Source: Micrasema longulum (lineage: Eukaryota; Arthropoda; Insecta; Trichoptera; Brachycentridae). From it: a DNA stretch of 64,000 nucleotides. The DNA lies in the NCBI GenBank assembly GCA_022494885.1, contig JAGVSM010002761.1, positions 86,173 to 150,172 on the forward strand, read 5' to 3'. Below, piece after piece: positions 10,286 through 20,560 of this stretch (position 1 is its first letter; each line of letters opens with the position of its first letter). The notes below the pieces were generated by a model. It had not been told where the DNA came from, made no database searches, and was given only the letters and a program-made list of their open reading frames with translations. A program made the position numbers and the translations under genes.

Positions 10286-11949
10286 CAATATCTTTAAAAT
10301 TATTATTTTATAATTGGAAAAAACATTGCACTGTTTTTTCCATGTACTATTGATCTTTTATCCCATGCATAGAAATGAAAACCTGTAATGACTTTTTATT
10401 CACTGAATATTATTTCTCCATTCGCGTATCTGCTGTCCTGTGATTTATTAAATGAAATATTTAGCTCAGCAAGCAAAACGCAAACAAACAATTCAAAATA
10501 AAAGCAATACGTTACTCGTTGTCGGCCGGAAAATTCAATTGCTCTAATACAATTACACGCATATTAAGAATCACTCACACGCTCGGGGGTAGTAAAATAT
10601 AAATTTCATATTAAATTTTCCATTATTGTTCTTATACTTGTATGTAAATACATATTGTGAGTACTAAATTAACATTTTTTATTCTTAAACTCATAAGGCT
10701 GTAAATATTCCGATCCTACTTACATTCTTCCTAATTAAAACTGTTATTGTCCTACCGTCCTGTGACTAAGACATTGTGTCGAGTGTTACGCTGATAAGTC
10801 TTTATCATAAACCTGCACCTGCATACTTTTGACAAAGTACAATTAGTGTTACATAAATAGCCTAAAATATACATCTCATCATCATCTACACGATGCCGGT
10901 ATCTGTGTTATTGTGAATTGTGAAGTGCTTCATAAATGAAACATGAACGGATGAATTTAAAAATAAGAACAATTTTTAATACAGTCCCCAGCATTCCTTC
11001 TGTTATGCGTATCTCCATCAAGTTTTACCCACCGTTTTTCACCCGGACACATAATGTGTTTTAAAATAATATTTTAAATCAATAATAGTGTCAATAATAT
11101 AATAAAACAAATGTGAAAAACAGACAAATATTTTGTAAAAAATAAATTCAATAATAAATAATAATGTGGGATAATTTTTACAATAATTTGATAAGAAACA
11201 AGAATCTTTAAGGTTCCTATTGGAAAAGTAGTTATGTTTGTAGAAACGTCAATAGAAAAAAAATTAAGACAGAAATTATGTAGTGGTACGATAAAACGAT
11301 AAAGCGTGTATTTAAACTTGATCAAATAAGGAAACATGGCTTTGTAGTCACTTATAGACTATTATTTTAGGCTAGTGGCCTTGCATAATGTTCCATTCAT
11401 TTTAAGCAAACCATACCTTGTCCAGTTGAATGAGCTGTGAATAATTTAAAAAGCTCCGAAGCTGATGTGAAAGCTTTTTTTAACTGTTGAATGGAAGCGT
11501 CTATCCGCTTTCCAAACAACATTAATGGGGTTAAGATTAATTATTTTAGGCAAAGAAAAACTAATTAAAAACTACTGAAATAGATGAATGATAATGTAAT
11601 GTAATAAATTAAAGCGTATTCGTTTTAATAAATATATTGACTATGTTTGAAATTACTAGTTTGTCTAAAAAGTTTTAAAATCAAAGAAAACAGTTTGAAG
11701 GATTGAAATAGTTATAAAAAACTTATGAATAAATCTGTTAAGTATCTATAATTTCATGAGTATTTTAGTTATGTTAACCTCTAAAATCCTACTTTGTATT
11801 ATTTTGATGATGAGAGGTCTGGTATTAGATTTTGAAATAAAAAAAATCTTAACGATATTTAAAGTATTTTTAAACCCCAAATTTACTGCCTATGGAGTTA
11901 TTTATATTAAAACTTATTGAAAGAGAGAGTGAAAACACCGTTGATTAGG
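10286..11949. other. AT-rich stretch, nothing recognised
   Basis: No gene or repeat recognised. The minus frame 11337-11074 is low-complexity and hydrophobic from AT bias. Confidence 0.4.
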
Positions 11950-12010
11950 AAATTATGCAAACTAGGTATTGGACAGGGCTTACGACCTGTCTGGCTAGTT
12001 TTGCGAACGA
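11950..12010 (+). repeat. Fragment with the foldback-family core
   Basis: AACTAGGTATTGGACAGGGC, TTACGACCTGTCTGGCTAG at 11960-12000 matches the core and flanks of the family (CTAGGCATTTACAGGGC..TATGACCTGT..GGCTGG) with several changes. Diverged copy. Confidence 0.45.
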
Positions 12011-12719
12011 CCGGCCAATGAAAGATAAGTCATGTTACTGCCTAAATTCCATACCGTCGTTGCGCCGGCAATATATGTTAAGTAACATTAGTAAAAAGAA
12101 TATAGAGATTAACCCAGGACTGGGATTAAACCAAACCATTCGTCGATTCGACGAACAATTTTAGAGGTGGATATTTCTAATTAAAAACATAATATATTAG
12201 ACATATATATGAAGCAAAGGTACTATTGATAAAAAACGAATTAATATAATTTTTCTCTAAAACGTATTTATATAAAAATATTGTTTTTATGGCACTAATT
12301 TTTAGACCTTTAGAACATGACTTTATGTGTAGATTCTTATAAAAAAAAATAAAGATTAAATTACCTCATTTTTTTGGCGAACTAAAATAATTATAAGAAT
12401 TTATTCCAAAAAAAAGTAAAAATAATTTTTACTAGCGCAAATTACGTAAAAATCAATTTTATATTTACTACAAATTGAAGTGGTGCATTTTGAATAGTCA
12501 ATTTTTGAATGCACCTTTTTTATAGAAAAAAGCCCAAAAACTTATTATTTTTCTTATACTTGGTGCCTTTGTAAGTTAAATATCATCGCTAAACGTTGAC
12601 TGACCTTCGCTTTGACTCCCAGATTCCTTTGCAGCTAGTAAATCTTAAATTTCGTTCTTAGTGTGCTTTTCATTTCTTTTTTTATGTGCTATTTAATTTT
12701 CATGGGAAGATCCACAGTA
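12011..12719. other. AT-rich stretch, nothing recognised
   Basis: Runs of A and T, no motif. Confidence 0.4.
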
Positions 12720-13875
12720 TCTAATCCCCTCGAGTGTTTAAAGGAATAGACCATAGAACACAATAAAAGTTACCCAATTGATATTATATATTAAGACCTC
12801 GAAAAGGCATTTGATTGAGTACCAACTAAAGCCTGTTTGCCAAACTGAACCTCATAGGAATCCAGGGAAAGGTTAACGACTGGATTGAAGACTTTCTTAC
12901 AGGACGAACTTACTAAGTTCAAGTTTGTAATGTACAGTCACGTGAAGAACAAGTATTTAAAGGCGCTTCGCATGGATCCGTTTTTGGTCCGGTTCTCTTC
13001 ATACTCTATATTATAGATTTATCAGCAATCATAGAGCCAAAGTCCAAAATTTTTGCAGATGATACAAAATTGTATGCTAACCCACTTATTTACTTAACTG
13101 AACTACAGCAAGATCAGGACAGTATTCATGAATGGACCAAGAAACTTCTCAAACTCAACGTTAATAAATCAACAGTTCTTCACATCGGCTCGAAAGACCC
13201 TTAACTTATAAATAGTCTAAATGATGTAGATTTCAAAGCTGTTAAACAACAAGAAGACCTCGAAATAACAATAAGAGATGACTTAAAATGGAAATACCAC
13301 AAAACAAAAAAATCCAATTTAATTATCTACTTGATAACAAAAGCCTTCTCACAATATACATATCCAATATCGGACCTACTCTCGAATACGGATTTCAGGT
13401 GTGGAATTTATACTTTGTTAAGGATACCAGCTTGTTAGAAATAACCCAAAGACGAACATAGTTGTCCAGTTGTCGCCATAGTTGTCACCATAGTTGTTGC
13501 CAAGCCTAGTTGTTGCCAAGCCCGAATTGGCTTCCATATGTGGACAGACTGGAAACTTTTGGTTTCACAACGCTGCAGGAACGGTGAGAAAGGGGTGACT
13601 TGATACTTTTATAGAGACATACAAGATACTCAACACTCATTATAGTTGTTAGAATTTGGATCCAATGTTCAAGCTTAAACAAGATACTCGTCTTCGAGGC
13701 CACATGCTTAGGCTGGAGAAAACCAGATTCAATCTTAATCCACGGAAGCATTTCCTGAGCAACAGGATTTGTGATGGTTGAAATGAGCCAGTACAAGTGT
13801 TGATCTCAACGTGAGGTCTCAATGGGTTCAAAAATGGACTCGATTGGTTTCGGAAAAGTTAAAGTGCCCCACCAA
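12720..13875 (+). mobile_element. Decayed LINE covering RT motif A to the C-terminus
   Basis: In pieces on the + strand: DLEKAFD followed by a stop (12795-12818), LIGIQGKVNDWIEDFLTGRT, SVFGPVLFILYIIDLSAI, and the catalytic block KIFADDTKLYANP (FADD, about 13050-13085). Next come HEWTKKLLKLNVNKST and, much further on, the C-terminal pattern TRLRGHMLRLEKTRFNLNPR and LNGFKNGLDWF near 13690-13850. Several stops and frame changes show it is dead. The order of motifs fits an arthropod jockey/CR1-type polymerase. A short tandem of ATAGTTGTYRCC-like units interrupts it at 13458-13521. Confidence 0.85.
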
Positions 13876-14264
13876 CTAAGATTAAATTTAAGCATACCAG
13901 CCTTAAGCTGCTCCCTTAAAATTAATGTAATATTATAAAATAATAATAATTTTACAATTTTATATTATGTATAAGTATTGTACAATGTTATTGTTTACCA
14001 TTAAATACCAAATTTAGAGTTTCTGTATTGTTTTCTAGGGAGATGACAGCGCCTAATTATTGTACCATTGGGTACTTTTATTTCTGATATTCTGATCAAA
14101 AAACATTTCTCTCAACGGCTTGAATAAACTTTGCTATTTGTCTTTATATCACTGATATATAATGTTTATTTTCCATTTGAATTCGTAGACTTTCTAAGTA
14201 TTATTGATTATGTAATAAAGATGATGATTTTACCCTGAACAATAGTAGTTCACAGCAAAACAAT
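13876..14264. other. No recognised feature
   Basis: AT-rich linker between a dead LINE and a foldback copy. Confidence 0.4.
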
Positions 14265-14545
14265 GAATCTAGTATTGTTTTCAGGCGTTGGCGTTGCTTA
14301 GTTTGTGAAATAATTTGATCAGATAAATGTCTTTACAACAATAAAGGTTTCAGTTTTTTAACCTGACTGAAATCAACAGATGAAAAAATTGAAGAAATAT
14401 GGATGTTCTAGCAAAATGGTGAATGTTTCAAAGTGTGTAAAGTAGCCACTCAAACCAGCCAATGACTGGTCATAAGCCCTGTAAATGCCTAGAATTTCGC
14501 TTCCCTTAAATTTTCTCCATCCCTGTTGTAATTTGTTAATATAGC
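14265..14545 (-). repeat. Foldback-family element, long copy
   Basis: Read in reverse this copy has the full order arm (ATTAACAAATTACAACAGGG), CTAGGCATTTACAGGGC, TGGCTGGTTTGAGTGGCTAC, TTGAACATTCACC-like spacer, and GTTTCAGGCGTTGGCG. It agrees with 2395-2670 over about 270 bp, which defines the non-hairpin form of the family. Confidence 0.7.
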
Positions 14546-14707
14546 ATGAATTTATTTAATAATGATTAAAATAACACAAGTGTCCAATGCCAATTTCTAT
14601 ACGCTGAAAATCTGCTAAATAAAAGTCTTCACCCATTTTAGTTTACGATTTGACAGGATTTTTTTACATTTTGTTTTTTTAAAGGAATAAACCGCTCTAT
14701 TTTGAAG
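14546..14707. other. No recognised feature
   Basis: Short AT-rich linker. Confidence 0.4.
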
Positions 14708-14885
14708 CTTGTTAGCAGGTGGAATAGAGGGGATTTGGAAGAAGGTAATAAAAAATACACCACAACACCCAGACCAATTGGGAAAAAAATCTTTCTTGGT
14801 ATTTTTCTTTTGTTACTAACGGAAATCGAACCCGCGACGCCAGTATCACAGTTAGCCGTCTAACTAACTGCGCAACGGTGCCTGT
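14708..14885 (-). repeat. tRNA-derived SINE, family D, copy 1
   Basis: The reverse strand begins GACAGGCACCGTTGCGCAGT and TAGTTAGACGGCTAACTG (A box), with B box GGGTTCGATTTCCG, then a body with CCAATTGGTCTGGGTG. Related copies are at 53700-53880 and 56190-56332. Confidence 0.75.
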
Positions 14886-15039
14886 CTTTATTAATTTAAC
14901 ATGTTATTTTATTTATAATATTTAAAAAAATGTTAATAGAAACTTGCTATACCAAGGTGAGTAAAGTGTAAAAAATCAATATCTATACAAATCCTGGTTC
15001 TTCTGGCTCATTACAATAAATCGAAGAATGTGTCGACAA

Positions 15040-15160
15040 TTTGGACGATCCTAACCAAAATGAATGAATTACTGGGAATCGTGTTAATCTATACATTTAC
15101 TGGGCGTATGATCTGACAATGGCGTGTTTATCACTTTTTTAAAAACTATTGTCCATTTTT
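15040..15160 (+). repeat. Diverged copy of the foldback core
   Basis: ACATTTACTGGGCGTATGAT and CTGACAATGGCGTGTTTATC near 15092-15132 align with the family's ACAGGGCGTATGACCTGT..GGCTGGTTTAAGTGG with multiple changes. Confidence 0.35.
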
Positions 15161-15376
15161 TTTTGGATACGAGTATTATTCTAAATTCCTACATATATAT
15201 GCGATATCCCCCGACTTTCTGTTAAAGTTTTGTAGCAATTTTCCATATTAATGCAATTGACCATTATTTCGAATGATAACTAATTTTTTGACTAAAATAT
15301 TTTAAAATTAAATCAGGTGTTATGGACATATCGATCCCTTTAGATTGAATCCTAAGAGTGTTATGTTCCAGTATAA

Positions 15377-15619
15377 AGCTAGGGTTTCCTAGGACAGCGG
15401 TGCCCGTATTTTAACGGCCGTAGTGAACGGTGATGCAGTGGACAGCCGTCGTAAAGGTGACTAGAGTGTGGTTTTCTAGGAAAACGGTGTTATCAACACC
15501 ATTTAACACCGTTTTCCTAGGAAACCACTCTCTAATCACCTTTACGATGGCTTTCCACTGCATCACCGTTCACTACGGCCGTTAAAATACGGGCACCGCT
15601 GTCCTAGGAAACCCTAGCT
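15377..15619. mobile_element. Near-perfect palindromic MITE (snapback element)
   Basis: The left arm 15377-15492 (starting AGCTAGGGTTTCCTAGGACA) is the reverse complement of 15504-15619, with about five differences in 116 bp and an 11-nt loop (15493-15503). Both ends are flanked by TAA (15374-15376 and 15620-15622), consistent with a 3-bp target duplication of the TWA kind made by PIF/Harbinger transposases. That superfamily call is an inference; no transposase is encoded. High arm identity suggests a young copy or arm-to-arm gene conversion. Confidence 0.85.
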
Positions 15620-15751
15620 TAAGTCTTTAAATAAAAGTTTGGATATAGGTACTTACTTAAAATATTGTAAATGTAAATAATACATTTCTAGAACATATAC
15701 ATACATATACGTGATATTTAAATAATAATGTATGATTGTTTTCATTAAACT

Positions 15752-16010
15752 CGGCCTCGTGCTGTAATGGTCAGCACGTTTGCCTACCACGCAAAAGGTC
15801 TCGGGTTCTATTCCCGACATGCTTGATATGAAATATTCATTTTAAAAGGGTGTTTTACAACTAAAACTATTCCATAGTCACTGGTCTGGTACCTGAAGCG
15901 TATGACTGATCATCTGACCTCCATGTAATACAAATGATACGTTGCGATTGTTGTGCCAATGCAGTGCCCTATGCACTATTAGGTGCGAAAAGGGAATGAT
16001 GATAATGATG
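15752..16010 (+). repeat. tRNA-derived SINE, family A, copy 1, with target duplication
   Basis: The tRNA-like head (GGCCTCGTGCTGTAATGGTC, B box GGTTCTATTCC) is followed by a body with ATAGTCACTGGTCTGGTACC, CCAATGCAGTGCCCTATGCA and a GATGATAATGATG tail. It is flanked by TTTTCATTAAACT (15739-15751) and TTTTCATTGAACT (16011-16023), a 13-bp target-site duplication with one change. This pins both ends and shows LINE-mediated insertion. Confidence 0.9.
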
Positions 16011-16074
16011 TTTTCATTGAACTAATCATATACTTTTTTTTCTTAAAACAAATAAACAAACTAATACGCCGTTA

Positions 16075-16260
16075 CTAGAGGTAGGCAGAGAGGATAGAAC
16101 GCCACATCACTCTGTCTTAGCATACATACCTCGCTTCCTCTACATTCATACATTTTCTCATGCACGCACCCCGATTATTCCTACTCTTGACATATCCACC
16201 TTTAAGTATTTGTAGAACTTAATCGTGCATGTCTTTCTCGGTCTTTCTCGTTTTCTGTAT
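16075..16260 (-). mobile_element. LINE polymerase C-terminal fragment
   Basis: Shares the CCTCGCTTCCTCTACATTCA and CATGTCTTTCTCGGTC stretches with 26645-26850 and is related to 17245-17530. On the minus strand these encode the Arg-rich RGRPRK-type segment near the polymerase C-terminus. Decayed. Confidence 0.65.
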
Positions 16261-16719
16261 CTATCTATATTATTTTCTATATGCGTTGATTCTTATAAAT
16301 TCAAAGCAAGAACTGTTCGTGTGTAGACCCATTTACTTAATCGATATAAGTTGAGCCATTTGTTCCGCCAATTGATATTTTCCGTCGTTAAATATAATGA
16401 AGGCACTTTCATTAATGATAGGCTGTGGATAAAATTACTACCCGTATTGTGTAGGCCGTATTTTGGAAAAGATAAGTAAAATAATAAATGTTGTTTAAAA
16501 ATGACACATCAATAGCCCAATTCTACAGTGTGACAGAAATTTTTAATGAGTGACATTGATAATTGGTTATTGTTGCCTGCGACACGAAAAAATACATAGT
16601 ACGTTTTTTACAAACATAATGTGTAAATTAGTCAATTAAATAGCGACCCCAATATAAAGGTTCTTAATATTAGAATGTTAGAAGTAATTAATTAACATTC
16701 AACAATTTGGTCACCTTAT
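16261..16719. other. No recognised feature
   Basis: AT-rich, nothing recognised. Confidence 0.4.
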
Positions 16720-16965
16720 TACGATGTTCATATTTGAAAGTTAGAAAGAGTACAACGTAAATTCTTTAGATTCATCAATTACAAACTTAATAGACCCACA
16801 CAAAATATTGATAACGATAATTTATTATGTACACTAAATATGTTTACTCTTTGTAAAATAAGAATTATGAATAATTTATTAAAATTATATAAAAAAGCAA
16901 ATGACGTATTGGACGTCCCAGAATCAACTAGTGTTATTGGCATAAATATGTACCTGTAATGTTGG
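16720..16965 (+). mobile_element. LINE RT thumb-region fragment
   Basis: The + frame reads SPYYDVHI, stop, KLERVQRKFFRFINYKLNRP, then NLLCTLNMFTLCKIRIMNNL and a stop at about 16960. The LE.VQR.F.RF signature follows the W-P-Y segment in jockey/CR1-type polymerases. One internal stop. Confidence 0.7.
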
Positions 16966-17244
16966 CAGCTAAAGTTATTTTTTGAATCTCCTGGCAGTCA
17001 TAATTATTATTACAATTCACCAATACCTACACTACACCGGCCAGCGGCCAGCGGCTAGGTAACGAGTATGGTAAAGTTGATATATTTCGTCTGTCTTTAT
17101 ATAATTAAAGGTTAAGTATTTAAAAGTTTTTAAATTAATCTTCATAAAATTTCTTAATATTGTTCTTTATTTACTTATTTTTTCTTCTCATGTATCTCTA
17201 TAATAATGTTTATACTTATGTGTAATACTACTACTACTACTACT
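16966..17244. other. No recognised feature
   Basis: AT-rich, with a short CTACTACTAC run near 17228. Confidence 0.4.
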
Positions 17245-17530
17245 TCTACCGTCACGCCATTTCCCCGCAGGGGTAGGCAGAGAGAATGGACCGCCACACA
17301 CGTCTATCCTGGCATACATTCCTAGCTTCTTCCACATTCATACATCTTGTCATACATGCCCTTCGGTTCTGTCTGCTTTTGACATGACCAGACTTAAGAT
17401 TTTGGTTTATCTGATCATGCCACGCCTTCCTTGGTCGTCCTCGTCTCACGTTGCCGTTCATTTTCGCCATGTATACTTGTTTTACCATTCTTTCGTCGGC
17501 CACTCGTTCTACGTGACTAAACATGTATAT
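17245..17530 (-). mobile_element. LINE polymerase C-terminal fragment (GRPRK type)
   Basis: The minus frame 17524-17252 reads MFSHVERVADERMVKQVYMA, RRGRPRKAWHDQI and VEEARNVCQDRRVWRSILSA. This is the usual end of a widespread insect LINE polymerase (FGHVERM..R..K.....GR..RGRPRK.W.D). The frame is open here, but the rest of the element is gone. Confidence 0.8.
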
Positions 17531-17819
17531 TTATATGCATATACGTATATGTGCATGCATGTATGTATATGTGAGTATGTATGTTTTTATATGTAAATTT
17601 ATTGAATATTTTTCCATATACCTATATACCTATATTGGTACATTTTTTTTATTTTTACTTATTATTGTATCTTTTAGTTTTTCTTATTTTAATTTTAATT
17701 ATAACTAAATGTACATACTTATGTTTCACTGCTGCACTTGAATGTATTTCTAATAAATGTTAAAGCCCGTAGGGCGTGTAAATTAATAAATGAATACTAT
17801 TTCCCCAATGCTCAATAAG
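17531..17819. other. Simple-sequence-rich linker
   Basis: ATGTATATG-like simple repeats near 17520-17600, then AT-rich sequence. AATAAATG near 17750-17790 resembles a retroelement tail, but I cannot assign it. Confidence 0.35.
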
Positions 17820-17975
17820 TTGACGATGGGTTTTCTGGTTTGGTTTCCGATAAGATCACAAATCAACAGTAAATCCCATTGAAAACTAAAAAAGATTTTT
17901 CTCAATCCTGGGCATTCTTTTCTCTAATTCAGCCCTGTAATCGGGCCACTTGGCCTGTTGTGGTGCAAAAAAAAA
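17820..17975 (+). repeat. tRNA-derived SINE, family C, decayed copy
   Basis: TTTTTCTCAATCCTGGGCAT and GGGCCACTTGGCCTGTTGTG with a TGCAAAAAAAAA tail align with the body of family C. The tRNA head is badly decayed (GGTTTCCGATAAGATCAC). Confidence 0.6.
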
Positions 17976-18479
17976 TTGTTTTAGTTATTACTCAAAAATG
18001 TTATCACAACCAAGTTTAATTAGACAAAATCTTATTTTTTACATGAACAACGCGTCTGCAAATTATTTGAAACTATCTACAATACCAAGAATATGCAACC
18101 AATATAACAATAGATTTACCGAAGCTAATATTTATTATGACAATGTATGTAAATTTAGGTAAAAAATCATTGAAATATTGAGAGAAGCATATATTTAATT
18201 AAATTTATTATTTTAAACATATATTTAATTTTTTATCTCTTAAACATTTGTTATGTTTTTAAAATATAAAATAATTTACAAGACTTTACCTCTCGATTTA
18301 AAATTAGAAATGAAAATTATCTGTTAAAAAATAACTTCAGGATTTGGGTCCCGAGAACTGCCTTGAGATGGTCACCCCACCAAAACAGTAGTCTATTTGA
18401 ACTCGGAATTATTGTCTGCTATTTATAATTTATGTTTGTATCGATACAGAGTTTTCTATTATATTATATTAATTTATTA
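17976..18479. other. No recognised feature
   Basis: The + frame to about 18160 (LSQPSLIRQNLIFYMNNASA) has no known domain. The remainder is AT-rich. Confidence 0.35.
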
Positions 18480-18600
18480 TATACTAGAACATAATATAAA
18501 AATAATGTAAATAAATGCCTCAACACGGGTTATGCCCAATGAGGTGTTCATATGGTAAAGAAAAAGGTTTATGTGAAATAAATAAATTAATTAAACAAAA
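18480..18600 (+). repeat. LINE-like 3' tail
   Basis: ATGCCTCAACACGGGTTATG and GAGGTGTTCATATGG followed by AAATAAATAAATTAATTAA looks like the 3' end of a LINE with an ATAAATAA tail, as at 34320-34460 and (reverse) 40105-40310. Confidence 0.4.
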
Positions 18601-18896
18601 TTTAAATTATTGTTTTAAGTGTAAACAGTTTTTTGGTGTGTGCACGAGTGTCCTTCACTAATATACAAAGAAATAGACAATATTTGTGTGCATACTATTT
18701 GTTTACCCAATAAAAAAAATCAAACAAAAAATTTAAAATCATATTTTTTTGTTAAAAATAAACTTAAAAGTCCAGCATGAATCATTAAAAATATCTTGTT
18801 TTTGATTGATTTTTGAAAAGTCATAATAAAAATCAGGTTTTCTTCAAAAGTAAGAAAACGCGTATTTCTTTCCAAAAGATGTGTAACCTGTTTAAA

Positions 18897-19070
18897 ACCT
18901 GCCTCCATGGTGTAGTGGTCAAGACGCTTGACTCGCGCACTGGAGATTCCGGGTTCGATTCCCGGTGAGAACACAAAAATTAAAATGGGATTTTTCTCAA
19001 GCCTGGGTGTTCTGTGATGAAATTCACCACTGTAATTTGGCCTCCTGGCCTGTTGTTATGCAAAAAAATA
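18897..19070 (+). repeat. tRNA-derived SINE, family C, copy 2
   Basis: Nearly the same as the copy at 6651-6830: GGTGTAGTGGTCAAGACGCT, B box GGTTCGATTCC at 18952-18962, CAAGCCTGGGTGTTCTGTGA, GGCCTCCTGGCCTGTTGTTA, A run. Confidence 0.82.
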
Positions 19071-20194
19071 AAGGTAAATACTTTTATATTTAACATTTAT
19101 TTAAAAATAAATGTATTTCTTAAATAAACCCAAATATTTCAATTTTATGGCTATTTTAGCTAACGGCAAGAAACTTAGTTATAAAACAGCAATTAAATTG
19201 TTTGTCAGCGACACAAACGCAGGAACACAACTCAGTTTAAATTACGCTTATGTGTTTTCTGAATAAAAACATATTTTTTCAACGAGCCTAAGTATGTATG
19301 CATAATCAAAAAATGTTTGAAAATATTATGTACGAGAATATTAATGTAAGGTATATTGTGATAATGCGATCTAGTAATTATTAAAATATAATAATAAAAA
19401 AATTCTTCGAGTCAAATGAAGAAAGCAAAAATAATCAAATTACCCAAATTAAATCATATAAATTTTTTGGCTCAATGATTATTTCCTTTAATTCCGAGTT
19501 GACGGTTTCTTGGTAATTTTATAAAACAACTTGAAAAACGACTATTTTTGGTATAGAGGCACGACGGACTGGCAGGAAATTATCTTCAACATGAAATTCA
19601 TGTTTACCAAGCCGTTACGTTGTCTACAAGTCGACATATTACTTTTCACACAACTCCATAATATCTCAGTCAAAACTCTATTCATTCCAACCACTCACCC
19701 CTGTGCAAAGCAGCTGAATTAATCTAAGCATTTGGATACTGAATGCTGAAACCTCAGCACCTAATATTCATGGACCTTTGTCAGTGGCACGTAGCTTATC
19801 AACAAGATACTTTTCACCGATGCGGGGAATTCTGTGATGATTTAACAAGCAAAGTCTATCCATTGTCAGGGGATGAACACGAAGAAGGCGAGACTATGAA
19901 TAGAGGGAAATACAGCTAGCACAGCAACATGGAATCCATTCAGATGATATTGTATAGACCGACGCAGACGGTACAATGGAATAACTACCCGCCTGATGTC
20001 AATTCATTGCTATTTTTTTACAATTTAACATTAACATATTAATAATGCCAATACATGTTTTGTCTTAACTGGTTAGAATAGTCAACATGTGCAAATAAAT
20101 AAATTAAAGTAATTATAAAACCATCATATTAAACTTAATTCGTAGCGTATTCGTTTAGCAAGTGAAATGTTTTTTTGTTATTTAAAAATACTCC
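19071..20194. other. No recognised feature
   Basis: 19540-19990 is less AT-rich, with a + frame at 19531-19722 lacking any recognised domain. It could be an old, unrecognisable transposon. The rest is AT-rich. Confidence 0.35.
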
Positions 20195-20265
20195 AGGCGA
20201 TCGCCAAGGTGTCATGGCCAAAACACTCGCCTTAAAGCATGAGGGTCCAAGTTTTAATAATCACG
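20195..20265 (+). repeat. SINE family C head, decayed fragment
   Basis: GGTGTCATGGCCAAAACACT and CGCCTTAAAGCATGAGGGTC match the spacing of family C's head, with many changes. Confidence 0.35.
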
Positions 20266-20454
20266 AACAAATAAAAAATGTTCATTATGTAGGGTCTTCT
20301 CCTTCGCGCTTCATAATTGGTTCGTTCGATTGCTTAAATACGGTTATTCACACCCAGTTAGTCATTAAAACATGGAAATATTTTAATTTATTATTTTTAA
20401 GTTTTCATAAAAAAAGGAAATAAATCATTCTAAGAAACTCTTTTACGAAAGTAA

Positions 20455-20560
20455 TATTTTTTTTATTTTTTTTTTTTATTTTCTTTTATTCAGGAAACAT
20501 ACAGTACAGTTACAAAGTTTAATATTTTACACAATTGGACTTAATTCTAATGGACCAGTG
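20455..20560 (-). repeat. Probable LINE 3' end with A tail (reverse)
   Basis: A long T-rich run followed by TTTTATTCAGGAAACATACA reads on the minus strand as TTCCTGAATAAAAG plus a poly-A-like tail, the pattern of a LINE 3' end. No coding part recognised beside it. Confidence 0.35.

Noticed and set aside
18001..18162. Frame with SQPSLIRQNLIFYMNN
   Set aside because: No match to any family I know, and no retroelement motif beside it. Left as unexplained sequence.
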